Shown in pieces: positions 63,571 to 64,000 of a DNA stretch of 64,000 bases (positions within the stretch are counted from its first letter, which is position 1; each line of letters starts with the position of its first letter). Both the position numbers and the translations under genes were made by a program. Under the pieces are notes generated by a model, which searched no databases, was not told the origin of the DNA, and worked only from the letters and a program-made list of their open reading frames with translations. Source of the DNA: Ochrobactrum sp. CGA5 (GTDB taxonomy: Bacteria > Pseudomonadota > Alphaproteobacteria > Rhizobiales > Rhizobiaceae). The stretch is from NCBI RefSeq assembly GCF_006345815.1, contig NZ_VCIG01000001.1:124001-188000 (forward strand). Reading direction: 5' to 3'.

Positions 63571-64000
63571 TTGGCACATATTCATTCGGGGCAGGGGCGC
63601 TTCGGGCTCTCTGCAGCGCTTACGACGCCATTTGATGCCGATGGCAATATCGATGTCGGTCGTGCGTTGGAGCACGCGCGCGCACGTCTTGATAATGGCT
63701 GCTCAAGCGTCACTTTGTTCGGCACCACCGGCGAAGGTTCGTCGATTGCCGATGCCGAACGCGCAGCACTTCTGGATGCATTCATTGCTCAAGGCTTCCC
63801 TGCTTCCAGCATTGTTGTCGGCGTTATGGAGAATTCGGTTGCTGATGCTGTTGTGCAGGCAGGCGATGCGCTGCGTCGCGGCTGCAAGGCCATTCTTCTC
63901 GCGCCACCTTCTTATTTCAAGAATCTCTCCGATGACGGCCTGTTCAACTGGTTTTCTGCTGTCTTCAAAGGTCTTGGTGGTGATGCGCGCAGCATCATTC
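63571..64000 (+). CDS. DapA-family (class I, Schiff-base) lyase/aldolase, 3' end outside window
   Basis: The first 143 codons of a TIM-barrel protein of the dihydrodipicolinate synthase/N-acetylneuraminate lyase family: GLSAALTTPFDADGNIDVGRAL, the pyruvate-binding GTTGEGSS, and AILLAPPSYFKNLSDDGL. The Schiff-base Lys would come later. I chose TTG 63571, which lies about 6 bases after GGGAGGAG; an in-frame ATG at 63532 is inside the -10 box and so unlikely. Such enzymes form or cleave 2-keto-3-deoxy sugar acids using pyruvate. It has its own promoter, separate from the kinase gene. Confidence 0.85.
   Translation, partial: MAHIHSGQGRFGLSAALTTPFDADGNIDVGRALEHARARLDNGCSSVTLFGTTGEGSSIADAERAALLDAFIAQGFPASSIVVGVMENSVADAVVQAGDALRRGCKAILLAPPSYFKNLSDDGLFNWFSAVFKGLGGDARSII

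Overview
The window is chromosomal DNA from an alphaproteobacterium of the order Hyphomicrobiales, most likely the Brucella/Ochrobactrum group. The reasons are the housekeeping order murA - DUF2948 - hisD - UPF0262 - low-Mr phosphatase - infA - maf - yacG, the ureDA-(hupE/ureJ)-BCEFG urease operon, many ABC uptake systems, and short interspersed repeats of the rhizobial type. The species call is an inference from gene order and protein resemblance, without a database search.

Layout. (1) 1-8.7 kb, + strand: a sugar-acid/deoxy-sugar operon with an ABC importer, two enolase-superfamily dehydratases, a mutarotase, a Gfo/Idh/MocA oxidoreductase, a MaoC-like protein, an SDR dehydrogenase and a fumarylacetoacetase-family hydrolase. 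The last three enzymes (SDR, hydrolase, L-fuconate dehydratase) fit the non-phosphorylating L-fucose route that ends in pyruvate and lactate. (2) 8.7-16 kb, mostly - strand: a DMT transporter, tRNA-Phe and the housekeeping block above. (3) 16.04-29.2 kb: a 13.2-kb genomic island in the 3' end of tRNA-Thr(GGT), bounded by a 25-bp direct repeat. It carries a tyrosine integrase, a type I restriction-modification locus whose hsdM is cut by one in-frame amber codon, two overlapping unknown genes (HTH and Cys/His-rich), a serine recombinase, and small unknown and membrane proteins. (4) 29.2-36.3 kb: a DUF2189 membrane protein behind a structured leader, then urease. (5) 36.3-42.7 kb: photolyase, alpha/beta hydrolase, DUF2087 protein, a 1.1-kb stretch without a credible gene beside tRNA-Arg(ACG), and an orphan histidine kinase. 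(6) 42.9-47.2 kb: an RND efflux adaptor and pump. (7) 47.2-55.1 kb: a pyrimidine/hydantoin cluster (NMT1-type ABC importer, dihydropyrimidinase, N-carbamoyl amidohydrolase) divergent from a RutR-like regulator, with a near-perfect RutR palindrome between them. (8) 55.1-64 kb: a second sugar ABC importer with a Cys/Met-type PLP enzyme and a FadR-type regulator, divergent from an aldo/keto reductase, a PfkB kinase resembling sulfofructose kinase, and a DapA-family aldolase whose promoter spacer holds a perfect 16-bp palindrome.

The three uptake/catabolic clusters each pair an ABC importer with intracellular enzymes, the pattern of a scavenging soil or host-associated bacterium. The least explained parts are the island cargo (24.2-29.1 kb), the kinase/aldolase/PLP cluster at the right end, and several structured non-coding stretches.
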